Shown: positions 35,722 through 45,777, counted from the first letter of the stretch. The stretch: 64,000 nt of DNA from Simmondsia chinensis (GCA_018398585.1 JAGTTD010000009.1:14575193-14639192); one strand, 5' to 3'. The notes: generated from the sequence alone by a model not told the origin. Translations and numbers: made by a program.

Positions 35722-36131
35722 TGTTTATGACGAATTAAATCAGTATGCTTATTCATCATGTTGGAGTTTTGTATGAGATAGAGTTTGTAAGGATGAGCTA
35801 AAATCAAGCTCTAGCTACATGTCCGACTTGATATTTCTTAGCCTAGGAGTAGGTGGCCATAACGGTTATTGCTCTGGAGAGGTGATTGTAGAAGCCAATG
35901 GGAGGAAGAAGCATGTGATTGCCTACCTTAGAAAAGGCATTCCATGAAGAGAGAGTGGTACAAGGGGTGAGATCCTGAAGAACGAGAAGCCCTCCCCACT
36001 TTATATAGAGCTTTGGTCGTCTGGGGCTTACCTTGCATTAGTGGGGCGCCCTATTTCTGAGGCGCCTTGTGTTTGGGGCGCCTCGCTTAGGTTGCCTGGT
36101 GATAAGAACCAGGCCAATATTATAAACTACA
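35722..36131 (-). repeat. 5' LTR of the LARD
   Basis: It starts TGTTTATGACGAATT and ends ATTATAAACTACA on the + strand. It carries three GGCGCC words near 36046, 36061 and 36077 at positions matching those of the other LTR. Confidence 0.82.
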
Positions 36132-37383
36132 TTCTAGTCCAAAAGCTGATAGTAACACTGATGAGGAAATCATAATTAAGAATAACTTAGATAACTATTA
36201 GTTAGCTAGAAAAAAGTTAGGAGAGACATCAGACCACCTAACAGATTGAGATATGCTGATTGCATTCCATATACCCTGAACACTATCTTAGAATATATTG
36301 TGCCAGAACCTTTAAACTTTAAAGAGGCTATGAACAGCCAACACTCAATGGATTCGTTGAATGCTATGATGACAGAGATGGAATTTCTGAGAAAAAAAGA
36401 TCAAACATGGACTCTAGCACCTAAACCAGTAGGTAAGAAATAGTAGGGTTTAAATGAGTATTTAAGGTTAAGAAGCCCAACAAACCATAGGAGAAGCCTC
36501 GGTTGGTAGCCAAGGGCTTTACTCGGAAGGAAGGCATAGATTACAATTAAATGCTTTCACCAGTAGTAATGCATAAAACCATTAGGGTCCTAATGGCTTT
36601 AATAGCCAAGTATGAACTGAACCTAAAACAACTGGACATGACCATGGCTTTCTTACATGAGAAATTAGAGGAGATATATATGGCCTAACCCGAGGGCTTT
36701 ATAGAACCTGGAAAGGAAGACAGTGTGTAGGTTGAGGAAGTCCCTATGCGGTCTAAAGCAGTCCCCTAGACAGTGGTATAGACATTTTGACTAGTTCATG
36801 ACCAGAAATGGGTTACTAGATCAATACATGATGTGTGCTTTTATGTGAAAATTGTAGGAAAAATTTATGTGATGTATCTGCTGATTTATGTAGATGGTAT
36901 GTTAATTGCTAGTTGATGCATGAATGAAAACTTTAAGTTGAAAGAATAGTTGAAACAAAATTTTGACATGAAAGACTTAGGTCAAGCCAAGAAAATTTTG
37001 GGAATGGAGATAAGTAGAAATAAAGATTTAAAAACTATTCACTTATCTCAGGCAAGCTATTTGGAAAAGTTGTTAAACGTTTTAACATGCCTAATTCAAA
37101 ACCAGTCAAGATTCCCATAGCACCCCATCATAAATTCTCAGCAAATTGAAGTCCTAAGAATGAGTAAGAACAAGCTGATATGACTAATATACGTAATGCA
37201 AATGCTATAGGATTGATCATGTACGCTACGACATGTAGAAGACCTGATTTAGCCTACCCCATTAGTGTTTTATCTAGGTTCATGGGGCACGCAGGGAAGG
37301 AATATTGGAATGGGGTAAAGTGGTTGTTTAGGTACATTAAAGGGACAATCCGCTTAGGACTTGCATTTGGTAGAGAAGAGATC
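36132..37383 (+). pseudogene. copia-3 reverse transcriptase
   Basis: The linker YADCIPYTLNTILEYIVPEP and EAMNSQHSMDSLNAMMTEME starts the region (36246-36443). In shifting frames there follow RLVAKGFTRKEGIDYN, LVALIAKYELNLKQLDMTMAFL-like sequence (TMAFLHEKLEEIYMA), SLCGLKQSPRQWYRHFD and YLLIYVDGMLIAS, in which the expected catalytic Y-V-D-D is changed to Y-V-D-G. FDMKDLGQAKKILGMEI and MYATTCRRPDLAYPISVLS follow. The CACTA element interrupts the gene at 37384. The many stops show it is dead. Confidence 0.87.
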
Positions 37384-37399
37384 CACTACAAGAAAACAG

Positions 37400-37970
37400 A
37401 TTTTTGGCAACAAGATTTGGCAACGACAAATAAATTTCGTTGGGAAAAATGTATTTTTCGCAACGACAATACAACATCGTTGTCAAAAACGCATTTATGG
37501 CAACGACAAAATTATCTATTGCTAAAAATATATTTTTTGCAACGACATTTATTGTCGTTGCGAAAGCTGCCTTGTTAATTTGCAACGACATTCAGCGCTT
37601 GTTGCCAAAGAATTTGTCTTTGGCAACGACAAATAAATTTCGTTGGGAAAAATGTATTTTTCGCAGGGACAATACAACATCGTTGTCAAAAACGCATTTA
37701 TGGCAACGGCAAAATTATCTATTACTAAAAATATATTTTTTGCAACGACATTTATTATCATTACGAAAGCTGCTTTTTTTATTTGTAACGACATTCAGAG
37801 CTTGTTGCCAAAGAATTTGTCCTTGGCAACGATATAGATCAATTGTTGCCAAAAAGCATGTATTTAGCAACGACAGTAATTGTCGTTGAGAAAAATAGTA
37901 GTTTAGCAACGACATTTGGCTGTCATTGGCGAAGATAAGTTCTTTAACAACAACATTATGTTGTCGTTGT
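37400..37970. repeat. Left subterminal repeats of the CACTA element
   Basis: Two tandem copies of a unit of about 205 bp start near 37412 and 37618. Within them GCAACGACA and TCGTTGCC words occur every 20-60 bp in both directions. The frames at 37337-37915 on both strands are shadows of this array. Confidence 0.88.
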
Positions 37971-38030
37971 CAAAAATAGGTTATTCTTTATTGTAATTAT
38001 TAAGGTTCATGTAATAAAATTTTCTTTAAA

Positions 38031-38273
38031 ACCAAAGATGATACTAATATGCAAGCACCGGATTATATTAGAACTCCGAAGCTCGGCGTTCATGGGAAAG
38101 AGTAGTATCGGGATGGGTGACCTCCTAGAAAGTCCCCAACCCTCAGGTTATGTGTACTCAAAAATAGCTCTTTTTAGGGTAATACTTTGATAGGGGAAAG
38201 TTGCGTACATCCACCCCTAGACCTTGCTTAAGCGGGAGTCCTTGCGACACCGGAAATGTTGCTTTTTTTTTCT
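38031..38273 (+). mobile_element. 5S-rRNA-derived SINE, copy 2
   Basis: The first half reads as plant 5S rRNA: GAACTCCGAAG, GAGTAGTA and GGATGGGTGACCTCCT. The second half (GTTGCGTACATCCACCCCTA, GACCTTGCTTAAGCGGGAGT) resembles the shared 3' module of TS-type plant SINEs. It is nearly the same length as copy 1 at 42481-42724 and starts with the same ACCAAAGA. A T-rich tail follows. TAATAAAATTTT occurs at 38012-38023 and 38274-38285, an imperfect target duplication. The 5S part is more mutated than in copy 1, so this is an older insertion. Confidence 0.85.
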
Positions 38274-38289
38274 TAATAAAATTTTTCCT

Positions 38290-39486
38290 CCATTACCAAC
38301 TTTGGGAATTTAAAAAATGTTCAAAATTTACAATATTGGAATCTATTACATATATATATATATATATATATACTCAAATAGTTAACTAAAATATAAATTT
38401 TCACAAAAATTTTAAAATAGTTTAAATAACGAATCTGTATTGGTGTAACAATGCCCCATTTTTATTTATTGAGAAGATATAAGAAATTGGAACCGTTGCT
38501 TGTTGCTTCTTTCTTACCGTCATTCGGATGATTTTATAAAATATTTGTAACTTGCTGTATTAAAACATTATTTTACAAAATTTATAAACTGAAAACTTAG
38601 TACACTAAACCTCATAATAGTAATAAGTTATAATTGATTAGTACACTAAATCTCATAATAGTAATAAGTTATAATTGAACATATATTTAAACAATATTAT
38701 CTTTAAATAATAAAATAATAATAATAATAATAATGTTTTCAAAAATTTTTATTTTTCCTCTTCACTTTCATTTTCCCTCCATTTTTAATTTTATTTACTT
38801 ATTTTATTTTTATATTTGTACTTCACTTATTACCAATAACTATTACCAAAGGACGAAATCATATTACCAATTAATAAATTTTTAGTATTGGAACAATACT
38901 GATAGAGACATTTACTAACAGATAAGTTTATTGTTAGTATTATTCTTATAATATTAAAAGAATCATTATCAATAAACAAATTCACTAGTTTTAAATTCAA
39001 AAAAATTAATAGTACTTGAATTTTTTTTTTTACTCAATTTTTATTTTCCTCCTTAATTTTCATTTCCTCTTTAATTTTTCCCCTTTTCTCTCAAATTTTT
39101 ATTTTTCCTCTCAAAATTTTCCCCAATACTTACAATTCTAACCTAAAATTAATTTAATAGTCAAATAAATTTAGTAATTGATTAAAAATAAAAATAAAAG
39201 TAAAAATAATACTAAAGTAAAGTACCCAAAACACACCCCCACCAACACTTCATTTCCCTTTTTCATTTCACCTGCAACATCTCTCCAACACGCACGCCGG
39301 CGACAACGACTCGACCGCCACCACGCCGGCCACATCGACTCGACCGCCACCACACCGGCCACCCCTGCTGGGTCTTCCGGCTTGACTAGACAGCCCTCGT
39401 GCCAGGCTCAGTGCCCTAAATTTCTGGTATAAATATGAGCGTTTATATACATTTTACATTTTATTTTGTTCAAAACATGTGAATTT
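38290..39486. other. AT-rich interior of the CACTA element
   Basis: No gene is recognised. The stretch contains a TA dinucleotide repeat (38350-38371), a nearly exact duplication of TAGTACACTAAA plus CTCATAATAGTAATAAGTT (38600-38680) and an ATA repeat near 38710. A GC-rich patch at 39290-39400 has a duplicated unit of 29 bp containing CGACTCGACCGCCACCAC. Confidence 0.5.
38350..38371. repeat. TA dinucleotide microsatellite
   Basis: A simple TA repeat of about 22 bp. A second, interrupted one is at 50140-50165 in the copia-2 leader. Confidence 0.9.
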
Positions 39487-39750
39487 CACTACAACAAAAT
39501 TGACTTTAGGTAACACTTGAATTGTTACATTTGTTTAAAATGTTACCATAGATAGTGTTTAGGTAACATTTTTTTTATTGTTACATTTGCTTGGTACCTA
39601 ATGTAATGCTTTTGAAAAACTGTTGCATTTGCTTGTACCTAATGTAACATTTAAAAAAAATTGTTACATAAACTATATTATATGCAACACTTTTTATAAA
39701 GTGTTACATTTGTTGTATTTTGTAACACTTTATATCCGTTACCTAAACCT
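39487..39750. mobile_element. Second CACTA-like terminus inside the CACTA element
   Basis: The sequence CACTACAACAAAATTGAC starts here. Inverted words of the AAATGTTACC and GGTAACA kind follow, at least eight within 260 bp, which is a subterminal-repeat pattern different from that of the host element. I could not find the matching opposite end before 43866. It may be the left end of a nested element whose right end was lost. Confidence 0.55.
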
Positions 39751-40271
39751 TTCTCATTGTCTTAATAATTTATATGTTGATTCATGAGAACCAAATAGTT
39801 TTAAAATCAAAATTTTGAGAGTAAATTACATATCAGTACTTTGAGATTTTGTGTATTAATTATTGTATACAAATTTTGTGAAATAATATTTTTGTTCAAA
39901 AGTTACACATATTTAATAAAACTGTTAAAATTAAATGTCTAAGCGTAGGCATTTTTAGTTAGTAGACTCACAATCCTCTTGCTATAACTACCTTCATTAT
40001 AAGCACGAATTATAATGTTGTGATATTGCTAATAAAACTGTGTTACCTTTTTAAATTGTACACTGTTATTTAGACTAGTTTACTAAATATGTTTTACTTT
40101 AAACTAAACTAGTATTTAACAAAAATTATAGACCATAAAAATTATTACTTCATATTTTGAAATATTAATATATAATTTACAAAATTTTATCTAGAAATTT
40201 AATTTTACCCAGAAACGATTTTTTTTTTTTTTTTTATCAATACCCAGAAATGATTTGTTTAGCAAAAATTT

Positions 40272-40600
40272 TTGCTGATTGAACTTTCATCAAAGCTCCA
40301 AGTAAACTTACTCTTCAGTGTATTCACATACATCCCCTACCACTACCACTCCTCTCCTATTCTCTCGCCGTCATCTTCCCATCTTTCTCTCTCTTCGACT
40401 CAACCTCCGCCCTTGTTGCGTCGTCACCGTCGCCGCTCGCCACCCGTCCACCTTCATCGCTCATTCACGGCTCCTCTCTCTCTATTCGCACCTCTTCCTC
40501 TCAGTTTTCGTTCATTTTTTGTTAGTTTTTTCTTTGATTTTTGTTGATTTTTCATATTATTGTTGGTTATGTCTCAAAATTGAACCCTAGACACTGTTTT
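40272..40600 (+). other. Pyrimidine-rich leader-like segment in the CACTA element
   Basis: A CT-rich stretch with TCTCTCTCT and CACCGTCGCCGCTCGCC words resembles a plant 5' untranslated leader. Two overlapping frames (40272-40547 and 40318-40590) are low-complexity serine/proline-rich and have no domain. The stretch 40600-43180 has intron-like T-rich tracts and short frames but no recognisable exon chain. It could be a relic transcription unit of the CACTA element or a captured gene 5' end. Confidence 0.35.
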
Positions 40601-42459
40601 GAGGTCAAAAAATCCGAACCCTAAACCTTTTGCAACTCTTGATATTATTAAACGATTTCTCCTTTTTGTGAAAGTAAACCCTAATTAACTCATTTCACTA
40701 TTTTTCTTAGGTTATTCTTTATTTTTGCTAATTTAAGTTAAAACAGCTCCCAAAAGACAAAACCAACATTGGTGATGACCTCTCAAGGTTGCTCTTTTGT
40801 CCTTTTGTCGTAAGCTTATCTGTCCTAGTTGTGTGATTTTTAGTTATGGATTTCAGTTGTTTGAACGTATTTGACCTATGTAGCAGCATGTTAAGTTCAT
40901 GATATGCAATCTCGGTGGTTAAGCTAGAACCTTGCTTGGTTAGTTGTGAATTTCATGATTTTAGGAGTAATATTCGAATTTATATGAACTTTGAATTGAA
41001 CTACGAGTTAAATTCCATTCTGACAGCAAATTGTGAACCATTAGGTTAGGATTTTTGAGAAATTGAATGTCCTAAAGCTAAACCAGGGTGTTATCAAAGG
41101 GTTGAGAAAGATTTGAGGCCTTAATAGCTATATTATGAACCTTATAAGTAGTTAAGAGGGGGATAGTGTCATGTTCAACAAGCTTGAAAAGAGTTATGAA
41201 CCTTTAAGCTTTTTTAAGTTTTTGTAACAAATATGCATTGGTGCATTTGAAAATTGTAGATGTTGGCAAGAAGGATTAGCCCTCAAGCTACTTAGAAGAT
41301 AGATTTTCGGGATCCTTTAAAGTGAGTTTTCATCTCTAAATTGTAGGTGTCAAGCTGTTCTCTGAATCACTTTATGGAGAGGTTTGTTATGTTTCATACA
41401 ACTTAATTATGGATTTAATGGCGCTCTAGGAGACAAAGAAAAGAAGAGGAACTTAATTTTGGAATGTAAGCTTTTGAAGCATTTAGTAAGTTCATTTTCT
41501 TTCCATGTCCATCGTCTTAGGCTATTGGGAGACAATCATCATTCCAATCGCCTTGCATTCATTGAGTTTGATCATGTAAGTAACCTCTCAATTTTAACTC
41601 ATTATGAATGTACGGTTGTGTGTGCGCACGCACTTAGCCCATTGGACACACTTAACATATGAGTTTTCTCAAGTCTATACCACATGGAAGGCTATCTTTG
41701 AGTTGAAAAATCTTTTAAGATAACATATAGTGGATGTTGTTTGTTAAGAATATCAGGAAAAATTTCACAAGCCATACATGTTTAGCATAAATTTCAATTA
41801 TCTGAGGTTAGGTATATCTTACTAATTTCGTTGCTCTTTTGTACTTAAATTTTATTCATGTGCTGCAAATTTGATTCCTTTTTTGCAATTTTCAGTCAAC
41901 GCTGAGTACTTTGGGAGTATTACTAGTTTGAAGGATGACAGAGAAATACTTTTTGGCTGAATATAATAACTGTGGTGGGTGATTCATCGTGAGTATTGAT
42001 TATTCTTTTTGTTTAGTGGATGACGCATATTGATGCTGAATTTGATTATGGGTCTACTGTTTGTATGAGATTTGTTGGGATTTTGACATTATCATGGTAG
42101 TTTTTGATTTACTGGCCATCTTTGTTCGAGTTGATTTTTTCTGTATGTTTGATGCCTGGGATTGGAATTAGATTGTGACATTGTAATTACATTGTTTGGA
42201 TAATTAAATGAAGCATAGGTTAGAATAAATTCCATGACAATTCGAGTCATCTCTAGTTTTGTGTCAAATTTCAGGTCAGGTCGGTTCTTTTGGTTTCTAG
42301 TCGTCTTTGGTTTTATGTCGATTGAGCTTGGTCCCTTCGGGTATTGTGTTAGTGGAGTTAATTTGCAATTTCAATTCTTTTCTCCCACTCCAAGAATTTG
42401 AATGTATATCTTGAGTTAAAACCTAATTCCTTGGAATTGGATAGTGGAATTATAATTCC
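40601..42459. other. CACTA interior without a recognisable gene
   Basis: One frame of 92 codons (41384-41662, MLCFIQLNYGFNGALGDKEK) begins with ATG but has no known motif, and nothing around it extends it. The composition (T-rich stretches followed by short open segments) would fit a decayed intron-containing gene. Confidence 0.35.
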
Positions 42460-42480
42460 AACTCTAATTGGTGAACTAAA

Positions 42481-42724
42481 AAAAGAACATACCCAGTGCC
42501 TCAAGGGCTCCCGCTTATGTAGGGCCGGGGGGGGGGGGGGGGGGGATGTACGCAGCCTTCCCCCTTCAGGGTGTTAACCTGAAGAGATGCTGTTTCCCAG
42601 TGCCCCCAACCTGAGGGTGAGGACTTCCCAGGAGGTCACCCATCCTGGTACTACTCTCGTCCAAGCACGCTTAACTTCAGAGTTCTCATGGGATCCGGTT
42701 ACTGCATATTGGTGCCTCTTTGGT
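42481..42724 (-). mobile_element. 5S-rRNA-derived SINE, copy 1, with perfect 21-bp target duplication
   Basis: The flanks AACTCTAATTGG (plus TGAACTAAA) at 42460-42480 and 42725-42745 are identical over 21 bp. On the minus strand the element starts ACCAAAGAGGCACCAATATG and then follows plant 5S rRNA: CCGGATCCCATGAGAACT, GAAGTTAAGCGTGCTTGG, AGTAGTACCAGGATGGGTGA and CCTCCTGGGAAGTCC. The internal pol III control region of 5S (A box, intermediate element, C box) is almost unchanged. A tail module follows with GGGAAACAGCATCTCTTCAG, GCTGCGTACATCC and GAGGCACTGGG, then a T-rich end. A G run of 19 (42527-42545) lies in the tail module. Confidence 0.93.
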
Positions 42725-42745
42725 AACTCTAATTGGTGAACTAAA

Positions 42746-43474
42746 CCACAAAATTGAAATTATAAACCCCAATTCTAGGTTGCACTTAATGCCAAATAGA
42801 ACCTCAAGCGTGGGCTCTAGTGTAGTATGTACATGATGCAAAAAGATTCAAATTTTGTTGTTCTTTTGAAGTGTATTTGGTTTCAATTAAGAATATTAAT
42901 AAAAGCTAACATTATAGGGCAAGCAAAAGGATGACCAAGTTTGTTGATAGAATCTCTTCAAGCTAACATGATGCCAAATGTTCGCTAACTTTGGGAGGTA
43001 ATTCTGAATGTAGCTGGTTTACTATTGATCCGTACGATGGGTGGTAATACTTTTTTTGGTTATTTTGTCTTATAACTAATTTGTTTTATATTCATTGCTG
43101 TAGGAAACTAAGAGTTACAAGTTGGAAGCTCTAGATGGTCACCTAGATTTTGAAGAAAACAAAAACATTTGCCAACTGTAATGTGATGTTTGTGGAATCA
43201 TGATGTAAATTTTGGGATTAAAATACATTGATTGTAATTGTTATGTATTTACCTTGTACTATAAATATGGATGTCTCGTATGTTTGTATTCATATTTGTA
43301 AGGATCAGTGACAATATTGGTTGTATTGGAATGTCTCAATATAAATGAATTTTCTTTAGTGTTAAATTTTATGTTAAATATTTTCTATGAGTTAAAATAT
43401 AAATTACGTTTGATAGCTTTTAATAATGTAATAGAAATAATATTAGAAAAATTGCTGGAACAAGTAACACTCTT
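42746..43474. other. CACTA interior, right part
   Basis: No gene is recognised. A short block near 43103-43170 (AAGTTGGAAGCTCTAGATGG) could be a terminal exon of a lost gene, but the evidence is only the local composition. Confidence 0.35.
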
Positions 43475-43860
43475 TAGCAGCAACGACAATTTTCATTGCA
43501 AAACATAGTAGTCTTTGGTGACAACACTTGTCGTTACAAAAAATAAATGGTCTTTGGCGACGACAATTGTCGTTGCGAAAGATAAGCTTTCTTTGGCAAC
43601 GATAATTGTTGTTTCCAAAACATATCATCTTTCGCAATGACAATTGTCGTTGCCAAAAAACAACATATCTTTTGCAACGGAAATTGTCGTTGCCAAAAAG
43701 CATTATATTCGGCAACGACAATTGTCGTAGCCGTAGAGCTTTCACAATAAGATCATACACAACGGCTTCGCAATGACAATTGTTGTTGCTAAAAATATAT
43801 TTAGCAACGACAATGTATCTTTCGCAACGACTTTTGTTGTTGCCAAAGGCCGTTTTTTTT
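43475..43860. repeat. Right subterminal repeats of the CACTA element
   Basis: About ten palindromic words of the GGCAACGACAATTGTCGTTG kind occur here, several in the full self-complementary form. They mirror the left subterminal array. The minus-strand frame at 43443-43760 is a read-through. Confidence 0.88.
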
Positions 43861-43879
43861 GTCGTGCTGATAGCAACGA

Positions 43880-44378
43880 CAATATATCTAGAAAACCTGA
43901 AACTTCTACGTTATACTGATAGCAACTTCGGTTGAGACTTAAACAAGCGTAAGTCTACCAGTTCTATATTTACACTTTCAATGGCGGTGTTGTCCGCTGG
44001 AGATCAAAACTTCAGTTAGTGATAGTATTGTCAATGACTGAAGCAGAGTTTTTAGTACTGATGGATGCCATCAAAGAGAGTATTTGGCTAAGTGGAGTAC
44101 TGGCTGAGCTTGGATTGGACCTAGGGGTACCAGAGATATATACTGAGAGTCATTCTACATTAGCGCTTAGCAAAAATTCGGTTTATCATGATAGAACGAA
44201 GCATTTAACTGTTAGAAGACACTTCGTTAACAAACAGCTTGAATCTGAAACGGTTGTTCTGCCAAGAATTTCAACTGATGACAACCGTGCTGATAGAGAA
44301 ACCCAGGTTGTACCTCTAATTAAGTTGGTGGAGTGCATCAACTTAGTTCAGAGCTTTTGGGATCCTAGCGGATGCTAG
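43880..44378 (+). pseudogene. copia-3 RNase H
   Basis: After the CACTA element the frame resumes with ENLKLLRYTDSNFG, the first RNase H aspartate block. One stop and FTFNGGVVRWRSKLQ follow. The open frame from 44019 reads LSMTEAEFLVLMDAIKES, SHSTLALSKNSVYHDRTKHL and VRRHFVNKQLES, the standard copia RNase H end. The sequence after the stop at 44378 is non-coding and leads to the 3' LTR. Confidence 0.88.
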
Positions 44379-44448
44379 GATCATATGTTATCCCCCTTTT
44401 TACTAGAGTGAGCCCAGTAGTTAGTCCACATAGTAACTAGGTAGAGAA

Positions 44449-44729
44449 TTGTTGACATGTGGTTCCTATATATATTAACGATGCTTGATTTAGTGTCTAA
44501 CCTAAGTTATTAGTTAAGTCAAACACGGTGTTTTGAATGGGAAAAATTAATATGATATTTTGGCAATGAATTTTGGTAATAATATAGTTGAAGTCTAGGG
44601 TCAACCATTAAGTAAGAAATGGGTTTTAATGTCTTAACCGAAGTCCGAATTGCCCCTGGCCCTGTTCCCTTGACCGTTCCGCCCGAGCAGAAAAACGTTG
44701 CCCTTGTTCCCTTTTGGTGCCCAGCTATA
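44449..44729 (+). repeat. 3' LTR of copia-3, part left of the TRIM
   Basis: It starts TGTTGACATGTGG after a weak purine tract (AGGTAGAGAAT). It is interrupted by the TRIM at 44730 and continues at 45778. The matching first part of the 5' LTR is not in the window. The stretch 44379-44448 before it is the non-coding 3' end of copia-3. Confidence 0.7.
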
Positions 44730-44976
44730 TGTCACGGGATGAGCGCAGATCACCGGTGCGGCGCCCGGGCCCCTGAGGCTAGGGTCGGGCCAGCCTACCC
44801 CCTATGGTCAACAAGCAGCAATATGCACCTTCAAGAGACGAAATACACGGCATACCACGGACATACCTGAACACAATCAATGCGCATTAGTATCGGACAG
44901 GCTTAGGAGACCCCATATGGCATATGTCTGCTTATTGAGCACCGGGGATAGTGTCAGCCAGAGGCGGCCTGTGACA
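44730..44976 (-). repeat. TRIM LTR (3' LTR on the minus strand)
   Basis: This LTR runs from TGTCACGGG to CCTGTGACA. It differs from the partner at 45531-45777 only by scattered single substitutions. Confidence 0.92.
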
Positions 44977-45516
44977 TTCTCCCCCACCTAATTCTGCAAA
45001 CGTCCTCGTTACGGGTGCCTGCCCATCATCGCATCCCTGCATCTCTAGCAGCCTTGAGTGGTCACGGGATGACCACACCATCATCCCCTCCAACGTGACA
45101 CCCCTGACATGCTATTGACACTCACCTGATGATAAGCAGCGTGCCAGCTCCATGCACCATAGTGCACCACGTACACGTCTCGCTCTACGATGCTAGTTGA
45201 CTCTTCACCTTGTGAACTTCGCACTGCACCCCAAGGATCGGCCCAATCTCCACGCAGTAAGCCAGTCATACGGTCAGCACGCCAGACCGGCACCCAACAC
45301 GGTGCGCCTTCCGCCACAACCGGAACCGCGAGCCACTCAACTTCACTCCGAAAGTTCCTCGTTAGAGTGCCCCTCCCACACAAGGAGTGTCCATACCCAC
45401 GGACAAACCCGCTCGACGCACCTAGGACACGAGCAACTCCCATTCCCTAGGAGTGTCCACCACCACGGACAAAGCTCAATCCCACCACAGCTGCTTACTC
45501 GCATATCCTGAGCCTC

Positions 45517-45530
45517 GCTCTGATACCACT
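45517..45530 (-). promoter_or_regulatory. Primer binding site of the TRIM
   Basis: The minus strand reads AGTGGTATCAGAGC immediately after the LTR end. It is a perfect initiator methionine tRNA complement, the same primer as copia-3. Confidence 0.93.
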
Positions 45531-45777
45531 TGTCACGGGATGAGCGCAGATCACCCGTGCGGCGCCCGGGCCCCTGAGGCTAGGGCCGGGCCAGCCTACC
45601 CCCTATGGTCAACAAGCAGCAATATGCACCTTCAAGAGATGAAATACAAGGCATACCACTGACATACCTGAACACAATCAATGGGCATTAGTATCGGACA
45701 GGCTTAGGAGACCCCATATGGCATATGTCTGCTTATTGAGCACCGGGGACAGTGTCAGCCAAAGGCGGCCCGTGACA
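45531..45777 (-). repeat. TRIM LTR (5' LTR on the minus strand)
   Basis: A direct repeat of 44730-44976, ending CCCGTGACA next to the TATA target duplication at 45778-45781. Confidence 0.92.

Larger units (their letters stand above)
26365..36131 (-). mobile_element. LARD-like Tat-type element without coding capacity, inside copia-3
   Basis: Related LTRs of about 400 bp lie at 26365-26771 and 35722-36131. On the minus strand the 5' LTR is followed by TTTTGGCGTCGTTTGTGGGA, a Tat/Ogre-like primer site, and the 3' LTR is preceded by GGAGTGGGGGGAC, a polypurine tract. The 9 kb between them hold no recognisable gag or pol. They hold four tandem arrays and a nested 2.4-kb LTR element. ACATT occurs at both borders (26360-26364 and 36129-36133), but the right copy overlaps the LTR end, so the target duplication is uncertain. 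The element lies between the integrase and reverse transcriptase of copia-3. Confidence 0.8.
37384..43866. mobile_element. Non-autonomous CACTA (En/Spm-type) element inside copia-3
   Basis: The left end is CACTACAAGAAAAC and the right end, read inward on the minus strand, is CACGACAAAAAAAAC, so the terminal inverted repeats are typical of CACTA elements. Both ends carry arrays of TTGTCGTTGC and GGCAACGACA words (37400-37970 and 43475-43860), the usual subterminal repeats. The copia-3 frame stops at the left border and resumes just past the right border. The 3-bp target duplication is not clear (ATC against CTG). The interior contains no recognisable transposase. Confidence 0.85.
44730..45777 (-). 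mobile_element. TRIM (terminal-repeat retrotransposon in miniature)
   Basis: Two 247-bp direct repeats (44730-44976 and 45531-45777) flank 554 bp. On the minus strand the 5' LTR is followed by AGTGGTATCAGAGC, an exact initiator-tRNA primer site (45517-45530), and the 3' LTR is preceded by TAGGTGGGGGAGAA. There is no coding potential, which defines a TRIM. Each LTR begins TGTCACGGG and ends CCCGTGACA, an unusually long 9-bp inverted terminus. TATA lies on both sides as a 4-bp target duplication. The LTRs differ at few positions, so the insertion is fairly young. Frames at 44619-45662 are GC-rich chance frames. Confidence 0.93.

Noticed and set aside
37337..37915. Genes on both strands up to 149 codons
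   Set aside because: They are translations of the CACTA subterminal array, and the repeats at protein level mirror the 205-bp DNA unit.
42609..42715. A functional 5S rRNA gene
   Set aside because: The 5S-like part lacks a proper 5' start and continues into a SINE tail, and the whole unit has a 21-bp target duplication. It is a retroposed chimera.
38031..42724. Cassandra-type TRIM elements (which carry 5S sequence in their LTRs)
   Set aside because: There are no paired LTRs, primer site or polypurine tract around either 5S-like segment. The long target duplication and simple tail fit a SINE.
44619..45662. Proline/arginine-rich genes in the GC-rich stretch
   Set aside because: The stretch is a TRIM; two of the frames lie in its two LTR copies and repeat each other.
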